From the NCBI GenBank assembly GCA_021163845.1, contig JAGGTH010000007.1:1-43855 (forward strand): a stretch of DNA of 43,855 nt. The letters are read 5' to 3'. The notes under the pieces were generated by a model. The model was not told the origin of the DNA. It saw only the letters and a program-made list of their open reading frames with translations, and ran no database searches. This document shows positions 29,051-38,410 of this stretch, in pieces (the first letter of the stretch is position 1; each line of letters begins with the position of its first letter). Origin of the DNA: Helicobacteraceae bacterium. GTDB lineage: Bacteria > Campylobacterota > Campylobacteria > Campylobacterales > Sulfurimonadaceae. The translations under genes were made by a program, and so were the position numbers.

Positions 29051-30726
29051 TCTATGATATTTGTATTATAGGTAGTGGTGCAGGTGGAGCACCTGTTGCT
29101 TATGAGCTAAGTCGTGCAGGTTTTCGTGTGCTCGTGCTTGAAAAAGGCAAAGAGTACAGAGAAGAAGATTTTAATAAAGATGAGTTGGCTGTTTCTCGTC
29201 GCGAGCTTTTTACTCCTGATCTCAAAGAGGAGCAACATGTTATCTATGAATTGGATGCGGATAAAGAGCGCAAAAGATATCTTGGAAGTGAATATGGATG
29301 GAGTTTTTGGAATGGCTCGATGGTGGGTGGTTCATCCAATCTTATGAGTGGCTATTTTCACCGTATGAAACCAAATGATTTCAAACCCCTCTCAAGATAT
29401 GGGAAAATAGAGGGTGCGAACGTGGTGGATTGGCCCTTGTCCTATGAGGAATTGGAGCCTTATTATGAAAAAGTGGAGCATGTTGTGGGTGTTTCAGGTG
29501 AGGTGGTGCAACACTCTTTTTTAGAACCTAGAAAGAGTGCAAAATTTCCCTATCCAAAGCTTGCAGAGAGTGCTGTGACGAAGTGGTTTGATAGAGCATG
29601 TCTCTCCCTTGGTTTTGAGAGCATCCCAACACCCAGGGCAATACTCTCACAAGCAGATCTTGGGCGAGAAAGTTGTTCATATTCAAATTTTTGCGGAAGC
29701 TATGGATGTGCAACGGGTGCAAAAGGGAGTGCAAGGGCAGCTCTGCTTCAAAAATGTGATCTCACTCTTATCACAGAGGCTTTTGTTTATAAGCTTGAGA
29801 GTGATGCAACAAAAGTGACAAAGGCACACTATTATGATGCTGATTTTAAAAGTCATGAGGTATCTGCAAAGATCTTTGTTCTTGCCGCTCAGGCGATAGA
29901 GAGTTCGCGTCTGCTTTTAAACTCAAAAAATCATTTTTTCCCTTATGGTTTGGCAAATAATGAAGATCAGGTGGGAAAAAATCTTCTTTTTTCTGCAGGG
30001 GGTGTTGGTGAGGGGCGCTTTGGCTTTGAGAGACTCTCATCCAAAGAGCAAGAGGAACTTATGCAAGTGGGACTGTTTTTTAATAGATCTTTGCAGCAGT
30101 GGTATGAATACAAGGATGGACAAGAACAGAGAAAAGGGGGCACGATAGACTTTTTATTTGAGCACCAAAACCTTGTTCCTCGTATACAAAGAACTTTTTA
30201 CGATGAAGATGGAAATATTATGTGGGGAGATGCTCTTGCACAAAAGATACAAAAAGAGCTCACAAGTTCTAGGGTGCTGGGCTTTGAAGTTTTTAACGAT
30301 TGGCTCCCTACAGATGAATGTTTTGTGAGCATCGAAGAGAGTGTCAAAGATAAGTACGGAGTGCCCGTTGGTGCAATATATCTTTATAGCCATCCAGATG
30401 ATCTTGCGGTGGGGGAGTTTTTGGCACAAAAAGCAACACAAGTGCTTGAGAAAATGGGTGCAAGTGAGATCCGTTATTCTATATCCTCTTCACCTCCACC
30501 AAATCTTGTTGCAGGAGGGTGCCGTTTTGGAGATGATCCAAAAAAATCGGTGCTTGATAAAAACTGTAAGGCTCATGCCTTAGAAAACCTTTATGTAACG
30601 GATGCGAGTTTTATGCCCACAGGGGGTAGTGTCCCTTATACATGGACTATCTATGCCAATGCTTTTCGTGTAGCAGAAATGATACGGCAAAAATTAGAGC
30701 TAGAAAAATCTTTGTTTTCTTCTTAA
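29047..30726 (+). CDS. GMC-type FAD-dependent oxidoreductase, large subunit
   Basis: 559 residues. FAD binding is shown by ICIIGSGAGGAPVAYELSRAG at the start and a GMC C-terminal block, DASFMPTGGSVPYTWTIYANAFRVAEMI. C210, C216 and C221 (ESCSYSNFCGSYGC) form a Cys cluster like the [3Fe-4S] ligands in the Burkholderia FAD-glucose dehydrogenase (C-x5-C-x3-C there, x5 and x4 here, from memory). Such enzymes oxidise sugars or alcohols in the periplasm and normally need a cytochrome c subunit, which is absent here. ATG 29047, with AAGAGGG upstream, is preferred to the longer frame. The substrate is unknown. Confidence 0.88.
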   Translation: MIYDICIIGSGAGGAPVAYELSRAGFRVLVLEKGKEYREEDFNKDELAVSRRELFTPDLKEEQHVIYELDADKERKRYLGSEYGWSFWNGSMVGGSSNLMSGYFHRMKPNDFKPLSRYGKIEGANVVDWPLSYEELEPYYEKVEHVVGVSGEVVQHSFLEPRKSAKFPYPKLAESAVTKWFDRACLSLGFESIPTPRAILSQADLGRESCSYSNFCGSYGCATGAKGSARAALLQKCDLTLITEAFVYKLESDATKVTKAHYYDADFKSHEVSAKIFVLAAQAIESSRLLLNSKNHFFPYGLANNEDQVGKNLLFSAGGVGEGRFGFERLSSKEQEELMQVGLFFNRSLQQWYEYKDGQEQRKGGTIDFLFEHQNLVPRIQRTFYDEDGNIMWGDALAQKIQKELTSSRVLGFEVFNDWLPTDECFVSIEESVKDKYGVPVGAIYLYSHPDDLAVGEFLAQKATQVLEKMGASEIRYSISSSPPPNLVAGGCRFGDDPKKSVLDKNCKAHALENLYVTDASFMPTGGSVPYTWTIYANAFRVAEMIRQKLELEKSLFSS

Positions 30727-30760
30727 TTCAATTGCTTCCAAACTTCTTAAGAGAAAAAAG

Positions 30761-30766
30761 TATAAA
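30761..30766 (+). promoter_or_regulatory. Possible -10 box of the formate-dehydrogenase-like gene
   Basis: TATAAA in AAAGTATAAACTC, 29 bases before the ATG at 30796. The ribosome site GGGGAG (30786-30791) could pair with CTCCC (30767-30771), so access to it may be regulated. Confidence 0.4.
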
Positions 30767-30795
30767 CTCCCACATATAAAAAGCTGGGGAGCATA

Positions 30796-32865
30796 ATGGA
30801 AAATATAGTGACGATAGATAGTGTATGTACCTATTGTGGGGTGGGATGTGATATCGCCGCGAATGTAAATGTAGCTGAAAATAAGATCGAGAAGATCTTT
30901 GCACATCCAGATGGTGTAGTATCCCAAGGAAAGCTCTGTATTAAGGGAAAATACGGCTTTGATTTTGTAGATGCACCTGATAGACTTCGTATACCACGGA
31001 TAAGAAAAACGTGGCTCGAAAAAAACCCAGCTATTAAAGATGCCATAGCATCTTCACTTCAAGAGCTTGATGATACCTGGTATGAAACAGATCTAGACTC
31101 TGCTACAACAGCTGCTACGATGAAGATCAAAGAGACGCAAGAAAATTATGGTCGCAAGTCTATCTGCTCTATTGGTGGAGCGAGAACTTCTTGTGAATCA
31201 TCGTATCTTTTTCAAAAGTTTACTCGCCATACGCTCAATTCGCCGCATGTTGACAACTGCGCGAGAGTGTGCCACTCACCAAGTTTGAGTGGAATGCGTG
31301 TGACCATTGGTGAGGGGGCAGCAACCAACCCATACAACGATATCTATAATGCTGAGTTTATGATCGTGATAGGTTCTAATACAACCGAAGCACATCCCAT
31401 CATCGCAAACAGAATCATCGATGTAGCACGTGAACATGATAATTTGGCGGTTTTTGATGTGCGTGAGATCAAGCTCCACCGTTTTTCAAAATACAAAGCG
31501 ATCATGCCACATGAGGCAAACTTACTTACTCTTAATATGCTTGCCTATGTCATTATCGATGAAGAGCTTTATGATGAGTCGTTTTTAGCAAATCGCACCA
31601 AAGGTTTTGATGCTTTTAAAGAGAAGATCATGAACGATCCGTATGCGAATCCGGATTATTATAAAAATATAGAAGGATATGAATATCTCTCAAAAATGAT
31701 TCGAAAAGTCGCACGCGAGTATGCACTGAAAAAGTCGATGATCTTTTGGGGTCTTGGTATTACAGAACATATAGATGGTTCTTATGCCGTGATGGCGATG
31801 GTGCACCTAGCTCTTATGACGGGGAATGTTGGAAAAAGTGGGGCTGGACTTATGCCACTTCGCGGACAAAATAATGTCCAAGGAACCTGTGATATGGGGA
31901 TGCTTCCATACTATGACCCAGATTATCAAACACCAAAAGAGATAGGGCTTATGACCCCTCAGCTCGTCGATGAGATGCTCGAAGATAGAATCAAAGTGGT
32001 GCTCAATATCGGTGAAGATCTCACCCATATACATCCCAACCTCAATAAAATAGACAAAGCGTTTGCAAAGCTCGATATGATCTATGTCCAAGAGCTTTTT
32101 ATGACAGATATCGCGAATAAAGCAGATATCGTTATCGGGGTAAAATCAGCGTATGAGAAAACTGGGGTCTATGTCAATGCGATGCGCCGCTTGCACCTCT
32201 CTCAACCACTTGTGCAATCAGACCTGCCAGATGACTGGGAAATTCTTCAGATTTTAGACAATAAAATGGGTGGAGACTATAACTACAAAAGCAGCAAAGA
32301 TGTATGGCAAGAGGTACAGCGTGTAGCGTATAGACGTTTTAGCGGAGCCGATTATCACAGACTTGAGAAGCATCGTAAACGTGGTCTCCAATGGCCAGTA
32401 CATACAGAAGATACCCCAATTTTGCATCAACTAGACTTTAGAACGGATGATGGCTATGGGCACTTTAAATATAACCAATACAAGCTTCGTGGAATGATAC
32501 AAGAGATCGTAGAGAAAAAACTCACAGGGTATCATTTAAGCACGGGAAGAACACTTGCTCACTACAACAACGCAGCGCAAACTTCTAAAACAGAGAGCCT
32601 GATGAACCGCTACGATGAAGATATCTTGCTTGTGTGTCAAGAGGATGCGGCAGATTTTACGAGTGAGAGAGTGATACTCAGAAGTGAGTTTGGTGAGACA
32701 ACTCCACTCACTATAAAGATCACCGATAAGGTACAGCCCAAAACACTCTTTGCAACTTTTCACCATGCAAAAAGTAAGATCAACGCACTCTTTGGAGATG
32801 CAAGAGATGAGGTGATCATGACCGCTGCATTTAAGACCATAAAAGTTGAAGTGATCAACTGTTAA
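30796..32865 (+). CDS. Formate-dehydrogenase-like molybdopterin oxidoreductase, Cys at the Sec position
   Basis: 689-residue cytoplasmic protein similar in size and order to FdhF of E. coli. The [4Fe-4S] ligands are C11, C14, C18 and C48 (CTYCGVGC ... GKLCIKG). HVDNCARVCHSPSLSG has Cys159 where FdhF has selenocysteine, followed by H160. Later motifs PLRGQNNVQGTCDMG and the Mo-pterin C-terminal domain (STGRTLAHYNN, EFGE) are present. There is no Tat signal, no NAD module and no [Fe-S] partner gene nearby, so the electron acceptor is unknown. The gene is followed at one base by yraN. Formate is the best-guess substrate; another oxo-transfer is possible. Confidence 0.85.
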   Translation: MENIVTIDSVCTYCGVGCDIAANVNVAENKIEKIFAHPDGVVSQGKLCIKGKYGFDFVDAPDRLRIPRIRKTWLEKNPAIKDAIASSLQELDDTWYETDLDSATTAATMKIKETQENYGRKSICSIGGARTSCESSYLFQKFTRHTLNSPHVDNCARVCHSPSLSGMRVTIGEGAATNPYNDIYNAEFMIVIGSNTTEAHPIIANRIIDVAREHDNLAVFDVREIKLHRFSKYKAIMPHEANLLTLNMLAYVIIDEELYDESFLANRTKGFDAFKEKIMNDPYANPDYYKNIEGYEYLSKMIRKVAREYALKKSMIFWGLGITEHIDGSYAVMAMVHLALMTGNVGKSGAGLMPLRGQNNVQGTCDMGMLPYYDPDYQTPKEIGLMTPQLVDEMLEDRIKVVLNIGEDLTHIHPNLNKIDKAFAKLDMIYVQELFMTDIANKADIVIGVKSAYEKTGVYVNAMRRLHLSQPLVQSDLPDDWEILQILDNKMGGDYNYKSSKDVWQEVQRVAYRRFSGADYHRLEKHRKRGLQWPVHTEDTPILHQLDFRTDDGYGHFKYNQYKLRGMIQEIVEKKLTGYHLSTGRTLAHYNNAAQTSKTESLMNRYDEDILLVCQEDAADFTSERVILRSEFGETTPLTIKITDKVQPKTLFATFHHAKSKINALFGDARDEVIMTAAFKTIKVEVINC

Positions 32866-32866
32866 T

Positions 32867-33196
32867 ATGAGTCGCGCTAAGGGAGATTATGCCGAGGAAA
32901 GAGGATGTGAGTATTTAGCGTCCCAAGGCTTTAGCATAATTGAGCGCAACTTCTACAGCCGTTTTGGTGAGATCGATATCATCGCCACAAAAGATGAGGT
33001 ACTTCACTTTATAGAGGTCAAGAGTGGTGAAGAATATGAACTCTGTGTACAAAACATAACCCCCACAAAACTCTCACGCCTTATAAAAACAGGTAATGTT
33101 TATATGAAAAAAAATGCTTTGGATGTAGCCTATTGTTATGATGCACTCTTAGTGATGCCTACTGAGATTGAGCTTTTAGAAAATATCACACTTTAA
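32867..33196 (+). CDS. yraN: YraN/UPF0102 family protein, nuclease-like fold
   Basis: 109 residues of the YraN family. The opening GDYAEERGCEYLASQGFSIIERNFYSRFGEIDIIATKDEVLHFIEVKSG has the E...D...E-V-K layout of the PD-(D/E)XK nuclease superfamily, predicted to act on DNA or RNA structures; biological function is not settled. It starts one base after the molybdoenzyme stop, so it is co-transcribed with that gene, although a functional link is unlikely. Confidence 0.9.
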   Translation: MSRAKGDYAEERGCEYLASQGFSIIERNFYSRFGEIDIIATKDEVLHFIEVKSGEEYELCVQNITPTKLSRLIKTGNVYMKKNALDVAYCYDALLVMPTEIELLENITL

Positions 33197-33274
33197 AAGA
33201 GTAGATTTGTAATAAAAAGGGAAGCTTTTATTTTTAATAAACTTATAAAAAGTAGTAAATTAGAAGCACTTTGC

Positions 33275-33280
33275 TACAAT
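33275..33280 (+). promoter_or_regulatory. Extended -10 box of the aldehyde dehydrogenase gene
   Basis: CTTTGCTACAAT ends at 33280, with the TGC extension; the ATG follows at 33311 after an AGGAGAG ribosome site. Confidence 0.6.
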
Positions 33281-33310
33281 AAAAGCAACTGATGGAAAAT
33301 ATAGGAGAGA

Positions 33311-34732
33311 ATGATGATGGATGCAAAGATATTTTTTGGTTCCAAAGAGGCAAAAGCAAAACACAGTAGCGAAAGGTTGAGCCCTTTTAATGGTGCTCTT
33401 GTTTCCACTGCTCCTATCTGTGATGCAGAGGATGCAAAAAAAGCGCTCCACATTGCACAAAAAGCTGCAAAGGTGGCAAAAAAAACGACAATTTCTCAAA
33501 GATGTAATTGGCTTTTGGATGTAGCGAATAAACTTCAAGAGCAAAAAGAGGATATTGCAAAGACGATCACCGATGAGGTGGGTAAACCTATCGCTTTTGC
33601 ACGTGTTGAGGTGGAGCGTTGTATCGAGACGGTGACACTTGCTTCTGAGACTATGCGTACCATGCATGGCGAGACCATCAATACCGATGCGATGGAGAGC
33701 GGCAAAAAAACGATGAGCTTTTTTCGTCGTGAGCCTGCAGGGGTAGTCGTAGCGATCACTCCTTTTAACTTTCCTCTCAATCTTGTGGCACATAAACTCG
33801 CTCCAGCTCTTGTTGCAGGAAATGCAGTGGTGCTCAAACCCACTCCAGAGGCACCACTCACAGCCTATAAGTTTGCAAAACTTTTTGTTGAGAGTGAGTT
33901 TGCGATTCCTGATGCTCTGAGTGTCGTGTATGGCGATGCTGAGGTGGGAAATGCCCTTATTACGAGTGATATCCCACGTGTGATCAGTTTTACGGGGAGT
34001 GTGCCAGTTGGGGAGATCATCACCAAAAATGCAGGGATCAAAAAAGTTTCCCTAGAGCTTGGTGGCAATGCAGCGACCTATATCGACAAGAGTGCAGATC
34101 TCGATCTTGCAGCACAGCGTTGTGCCTTGGGTGCTTTTGTGAACTCAGGTCAGGTGTGTATCTCACTGCAACGCATCTATGTCGATAGTGCTATCTATGA
34201 TGTCTTTGCTGTAAAAATGGCAGAAGCGACCAAGAAGCTTATTGTAGGTTCCCCTTATGATGATGAAACTTTTATGGGTCCACTTATTGATGATGATGCT
34301 TGTGATCGCGCGATGGGATGGGTTGAGAGTGCAATAGAGGAAGGTGCAATAGCATTATTACCACCTCACCGTGAGGGGAGAATGTTTCATCCGTGTGTGA
34401 TGGCAAATGTACGTGATGATATGGCGATCGTGTGTGAAGAAGTATTTGCCCCAATTGTTTCTTTAGTGAAAGTGGATGGTTTTGAGGATGCTCTGCCTCG
34501 CATGAATAACTCCCCTTTTGGTTTGCAGTTTTCGATCTTTACCAATGACCTTTCTCTTACCAAAAAAGCGATCGATGAGCTTGATGCAGGAGGTGTTGTG
34601 ATCAATGATATGCCGACACTTCGTTTTGATATTCAGCCTTATGGGGGAGTGAAACTCTCGGGTGTTGGGCGTGAGGGTCCACGTTTTGCGATCGAGGAGA
34701 TGACTGAGATCAAGAGCATTATGATCTGCTAA
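33311..34732 (+). CDS. NAD(P)-dependent aldehyde dehydrogenase
   Basis: 473-residue ALDH-superfamily enzyme. The general base E249 (SLELGG) and catalytic C283 (NSGQVCIS) are 34 residues apart, the family spacing; ITPFNFPLNLVAHKLAPALVAGNAVVLKPTPEAPLT and FTGSVPVGEII are the cofactor motifs. Sequence flavour is closest to lactaldehyde/succinate-semialdehyde-type enzymes; the substrate cannot be fixed. ATG 33311 has two further in-frame ATGs directly after. It has its own promoter. Neighbouring formate-type and GMC enzymes make a role in alcohol or aldehyde removal plausible but unproven. Confidence 0.92.
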   Translation: MMMDAKIFFGSKEAKAKHSSERLSPFNGALVSTAPICDAEDAKKALHIAQKAAKVAKKTTISQRCNWLLDVANKLQEQKEDIAKTITDEVGKPIAFARVEVERCIETVTLASETMRTMHGETINTDAMESGKKTMSFFRREPAGVVVAITPFNFPLNLVAHKLAPALVAGNAVVLKPTPEAPLTAYKFAKLFVESEFAIPDALSVVYGDAEVGNALITSDIPRVISFTGSVPVGEIITKNAGIKKVSLELGGNAATYIDKSADLDLAAQRCALGAFVNSGQVCISLQRIYVDSAIYDVFAVKMAEATKKLIVGSPYDDETFMGPLIDDDACDRAMGWVESAIEEGAIALLPPHREGRMFHPCVMANVRDDMAIVCEEVFAPIVSLVKVDGFEDALPRMNNSPFGLQFSIFTNDLSLTKKAIDELDAGGVVINDMPTLRFDIQPYGGVKLSGVGREGPRFAIEEMTEIKSIMIC

Positions 34733-34777
34733 GGGATAAGTTCACCCTCTCTTCATCCATTTTAAGAGCTTTTTCGT

Positions 34778-34783
34778 TATAAT
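34778..34783 (+). promoter_or_regulatory. -10 box of alaS
   Basis: TATAAT in TTCGTTATAATCGCG, 28 bases before the ATG at 34812. Confidence 0.6.
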
Positions 34784-34811
34784 CGCGAAATTTTATATGC
34801 GAGAGTTATCA

Positions 34812-37364
34812 ATGGATATTAGAGAAGAGTTTTTAAAATACTTCGAATCAAAACAACATACAAGAGTCGCTTCATCACCTTTAGTACCTGATGATGCTTC
34901 CCTCTTGTTTAATAATGCTGGTATGGTCCCTTTTAAGTCGATCTTTACAGGGGAAGTTCCAGTACCACAAAATCCACGTGCGACTTCGTGTCAAACCTGT
35001 CTTCGTGCAGGTGGAAAACACAACGACCTTGAAAACGTAGGGCACACAGCACGCCACCATACTTTCTTTGAGATGCTTGGAAACTTCAGCTTTGGAGATT
35101 ATTTCAAAGAAGAAGCGATCGATTATGCTTGGGAATTTATTACTGAGGTTTTAGAATTTCCTATAGAAAAGCTCTACATTACAGTGCATGAAAGCGATGA
35201 TGAAGCTGAAGAACTTTGGCTCAAACATGTAAGCAAAGATCGTATTATGCGTCTTGGTGATGCAGATAACTTCTGGCAGATGGGGGATACTGGACCGTGT
35301 GGACCAAGTAGTGAGATCTTTTATGACCAAGGGGCTGAGAACTTTAGCGGTCCTGAAGATTATATGGGGGGCGAGGGCGATAGATTCTTAGAGATTTGGA
35401 ACCTTGTGTTTATGCAGTATGAGCGTAGTAGTGATGGTACTTTGACACCTCTTCCAAAACCATCAATTGATACAGGTATGGGACTTGAACGTGTGACAGC
35501 GATCAAAGAGGGTAAAACAAGTAACTACGATTCCTCCTTATTTATGCCTCTCATCCGTAAAGTTGAAGAACTTATCGGACAAAAATATGAGTACGCAAGT
35601 GGTGCATCGTATCGCGTTATTGCAGATCACATCCGAACAGCTGTCTTCTTACTCTCGCAGGGGACAAACTTTTCAAACGAAGGACGTGGTTATGTACTTC
35701 GTCGTATCCTTCGTCGTGCTGTACGCCATGGATACCTTTTAGGATTCCGCGAACCATTTATGTTCAAGATAGTAGATACTCTTGTGTCACTTATGCATGG
35801 TGAATATGAATATCTCAAAGAAAAAGCAGAGGTGGTCAAAGAGCAGATTGAGCTTGAAGAGGCACGTTTTTTCAAAACGATCGCTTCAGGGATCGAGCTT
35901 TTTGAAGCAGAACTTCAAAAGACCAAAGAGATCTTTAGCGGTGAGGTGGCATTTAAACTCTATGATACTTTTGGATTCCCACTTGACCTTACCGAAGATA
36001 TGCTCAAAAGCGAAAACCTCAAACTCGATACCCAGAAGTTTGATGCTTTGATGCAAGAGCAAAGAAGTCGTGCAAAAGCAGCATGGAAAGGGAGTGGTGA
36101 TGAAGCGGTACATGGAGACTTCAAAGAGCTTCTCGAAGAGTTTGGTGAAAACACATTTGTAGGCTATGAGTTTGTAGAACATTCAGGTGAGGTGCTTGCC
36201 CTTTTGGATGAGAATTATCATCGCGTACAAAAACTTCAAGCGGGCACAAAAGGGTGGGTTTATTTAGATATTACACCTTTTTATGCAGAAGCTGGTGGAC
36301 AAACTGGAGATACAGGTGTACTGGAGGGTTTTGCAAAAGTACTTGATACTAAAAAGTTTTTTGGTCTTAACCTCTGTGAAATTGAGCTAGAAAAAACCTT
36401 AGAAGTGGGAACAGTGGTTGACTCTCATGTTGATATCTCACGGTCTGAGATCATAAAACACCACTCTGCGACACACTTACTTCACGCAGTCCTTTATGAT
36501 GTACTCGGAGATCATATCTCACAAGCTGGCTCACTCAATGAAGCTTCACGTCTTCGCTTTGACTTCTCACATCCAAAGGCAGTAACAGCAGAGGAGTTAG
36601 CTGAGATCGAGCGTCGTGTAAACTATGAAGTGCTTCGCGCTATCCCTGCTGATACAGCTGTGATGGGAATCGAGGATGCAAAAAATAGTGGAGCGAAAGC
36701 TCAGTTTGGTGAGAAATATGGTGATGAGGTACGTGTTGTCAAGTTTGGCGATGCATCTATTGAGTTTTGTGGCGGTGTACATGTCAGCAATACAGCGAAT
36801 ATTGGCTCTTTTATCATTACCAAAGAGAGTGGTGTAAGCGCGGGTGTACGCCGTATTGAGGCGGTGTGTGGGCATGCAGCGTATAGATATTTTACAGAGC
36901 AAAGAGAGCTTTTAAATCAAGCACAAGCAGAGGTGAAAAATCTTGATCTCTTAGCAGGAATCGCACGCCTCAAATCAAATATAACAGAGCTCAAAACAGA
37001 ACTTACAGAGGCACAAAACTCTGCAAAAGTAGAGGTCAAAATCCAAGATCTCAATGGTGTTGCTGTTGTGGTTGAAGAGTATCCTACAGGGGATATCAAA
37101 GAAAAGATCGATTCACTCAAAAATGAAAACGATAAACTTTGCGCTATGCTCTTTCAGATCAAAGGGGATAAGGTGCTTATCGCTGCAGGTGTAAAAGGTG
37201 CCAATGCAAAAGCAGGTGATTGGATCAAAAATATCGCTCCAATACTTGGCGGTGGCGGTGGTGGTCGTCCTGATTTTGCCCAAGCGGGTGGAAAAGATAT
37301 CACCAAAATTTCAGAAGCTAAAGATGCATCACTTCAATATATCACTGAAGTTTTAGGCTCATGA
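34812..37364 (+). CDS. alaS: Alanine--tRNA ligase
   Basis: 850-residue class II synthetase. The catalytic core begins [19 protein letters not shown] and [32 protein letters not shown] is motif 3-like. The editing domain has the zinc motif [10 protein letters not shown] ... [11 protein letters not shown]-Ala domain with the Gly run [15 protein letters not shown] ends the protein. ATG 34812 with GAGAG six bases upstream is preferred to ATG 34797. The stop overlaps the next gene (ATGA). The order alaS, maf, pbpA matches C. jejuni (from memory). Confidence 0.98.
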   Translation: MDIREEFLKYFESKQHTRVASSPLVPDDASLLFNNAGMVPFKSIFTGEVPVPQNPRATSCQTCLRAGGKHNDLENVGHTARHHTFFEMLGNFSFGDYFKEEAIDYAWEFITEVLEFPIEKLYITVHESDDEAEELWLKHVSKDRIMRLGDADNFWQMGDTGPCGPSSEIFYDQGAENFSGPEDYMGGEGDRFLEIWNLVFMQYERSSDGTLTPLPKPSIDTGMGLERVTAIKEGKTSNYDSSLFMPLIRKVEELIGQKYEYASGASYRVIADHIRTAVFLLSQGTNFSNEGRGYVLRRILRRAVRHGYLLGFREPFMFKIVDTLVSLMHGEYEYLKEKAEVVKEQIELEEARFFKTIASGIELFEAELQKTKEIFSGEVAFKLYDTFGFPLDLTEDMLKSENLKLDTQKFDALMQEQRSRAKAAWKGSGDEAVHGDFKELLEEFGENTFVGYEFVEHSGEVLALLDENYHRVQKLQAGTKGWVYLDITPFYAEAGGQTGDTGVLEGFAKVLDTKKFFGLNLCEIELEKTLEVGTVVDSHVDISRSEIIKHHSATHLLHAVLYDVLGDHISQAGSLNEASRLRFDFSHPKAVTAEELAEIERRVNYEVLRAIPADTAVMGIEDAKNSGAKAQFGEKYGDEVRVVKFGDASIEFCGGVHVSNTANIGSFIITKESGVSAGVRRIEAVCGHAAYRYFTEQRELLNQAQAEVKNLDLLAGIARLKSNITELKTELTEAQNSAKVEVKIQDLNGVAVVVEEYPTGDIKEKIDSLKNENDKLCAMLFQIKGDKVLIAAGVKGANAKAGDWIKNIAPILGGGGGGRPDFAQAGGKDITKISEAKDASLQYITEVLGS

Positions 37365-37843
37365 CAGAGTTCTTAGCCGAGTATAAAACGATCATCGTTT
37401 TTTTACACGTCATGAGTGCTATGGTATGGGTAGGAGGGATGATCGCGATGCGTTTTGCGGCACACTACTCGTTTATGGAGATCGAATCTCCTCAAAAACG
37501 CTTAGAACGCACAGCCCATGCACTTAAAAATCTTTTTACAATTGTCACTCCTTTTGTAGTGATCTTGTTTGTCACAGCGATCATCATGATCAAAGGCTAT
37601 GCACTCTCAGCAAGTTCACTTTCCTCTTTAGTCCATGCAAAAGAGGGGATTTGGATCTTTATGGCTGTGAATCTTTTTAGCATGATTCTTCGCAGAAATA
37701 AAGCGATGAAACTTTTAGAAGCAGGAGACACTCTTAGAGCAAAGAACGCTTTAGGGCTTATTGGAAAATATATGGTACCTCTGAATATTATCTTAGGAAT
37801 TATAGCAATCTACTTAGGTGCCTCTCTCTCAGGAGCGCTCTAG
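37361..37843 (+). CDS. Four-helix membrane protein, CopD/HemJ-like
   Basis: 160 residues with four hydrophobic helices at about 10-30, 57-80, 91-108 and 133-155. [19 protein letters not shown] resembles the first helix of CopD- and HemJ-like proteins, in which the conserved His may bind heme or metal. I do not assign function. It overlaps alaS by four bases and maf by one base (TAGTG), so it is coupled with both. Confidence 0.72.
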   Translation: MTEFLAEYKTIIVFLHVMSAMVWVGGMIAMRFAAHYSFMEIESPQKRLERTAHALKNLFTIVTPFVVILFVTAIIMIKGYALSASSLSSLVHAKEGIWIFMAVNLFSMILRRNKAMKLLEAGDTLRAKNALGLIGKYMVPLNIILGIIAIYLGASLSGAL

Positions 37844-38388
37844 TGCTTCGTCTTGCCTCATCATCCATTACACGTGCAGACCTTCTTAAAAAAGCGGGGA
37901 TCGAGTTTATCCAAGAGAGTGTAGATTTTGATGAGGAATCGATTGTAGCTCATGATGCAAAAAATTTTGTTTATCAAGCAACAATGGGTAAATATGAAAC
38001 AAACCTCAAAGCCTTTGGGTACGAGGATTATCCCATCTTGGTCGCAGATACTGTCGTAACATCACAAAACATTATATTACGTAAAGCTAAATGCAAGGAT
38101 GATGCGCGTAATATACTCTATACGCAAAGTGGCAATATAACATCTATTATCACATGTATGATCTATCAATCGAAAAAATTAAAACTTATCGATATCTCTA
38201 CAACAAAATATCTTTTTGATCCTTTTGATTCAGAGGATATTGAAAGATACTTAGAGAGTGGCGAGTGGCGTGGCAAAGCAGGGGCGTGTATGGTAGAGGG
38301 ATTTTGCAAACCTTATATCAGAGAAGTAAAAGGATATGAAAGCACAGCAATGGGGCTTACAACGGAGACACTTTTACGATTTATATAA
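37843..38388 (+). CDS. maf: Maf family nucleotide pyrophosphatase
   Basis: Hydrolyses non-canonical or methylated nucleoside triphosphates to monophosphates. The opening LRLASSSITRADLLKKAGIEF and VADTVVTSQN are the Maf signatures; GEWRGKAGACMVEGF is the third conserved block. Length is 181. The start is GTG at 37843 overlapping the preceding TAG. The two common Maf subfamilies (dTTP/UTP versus m7GTP) differ at a few residues I could not resolve by eye. Confidence 0.93.
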   Translation: MLRLASSSITRADLLKKAGIEFIQESVDFDEESIVAHDAKNFVYQATMGKYETNLKAFGYEDYPILVADTVVTSQNIILRKAKCKDDARNILYTQSGNITSIITCMIYQSKKLKLIDISTTKYLFDPFDSEDIERYLESGEWRGKAGACMVEGFCKPYIREVKGYESTAMGLTTETLLRFI

Positions 38389-38410
38389 AATTTAAAGAAG
38401 ACATAACTTT

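Noticed and set aside
28093-30726. An HvfB/HvfC (MNIO and partner) gene hidden next to the GKCG peptide
   Set aside because: All frames here are accounted for by DoxX, the Tat subunit and the GMC protein; none shows DUF692 or DUF2063 features.
31255-31285. A selenocysteine site (in-frame TGA) in the formate-dehydrogenase-like gene
   Set aside because: The codon at the Sec position is TGC? or TGT-type Cys in AGAGTGTGCCAC (Cys159 is TGC), not TGA, so no Sec insertion is needed.
33260-33793. 177-codon open frame opposite the aldehyde dehydrogenase start
   Set aside because: Composition is shadow-like (many Cys, His, Arg) and it covers the promoter and conserved ALDH coding region.
30796-34732. 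A formate/aldehyde detoxification operon
   Set aside because: The aldehyde dehydrogenase has its own extended -10 and a 114-base gap; substrates cannot be read, so a shared pathway is not claimed.
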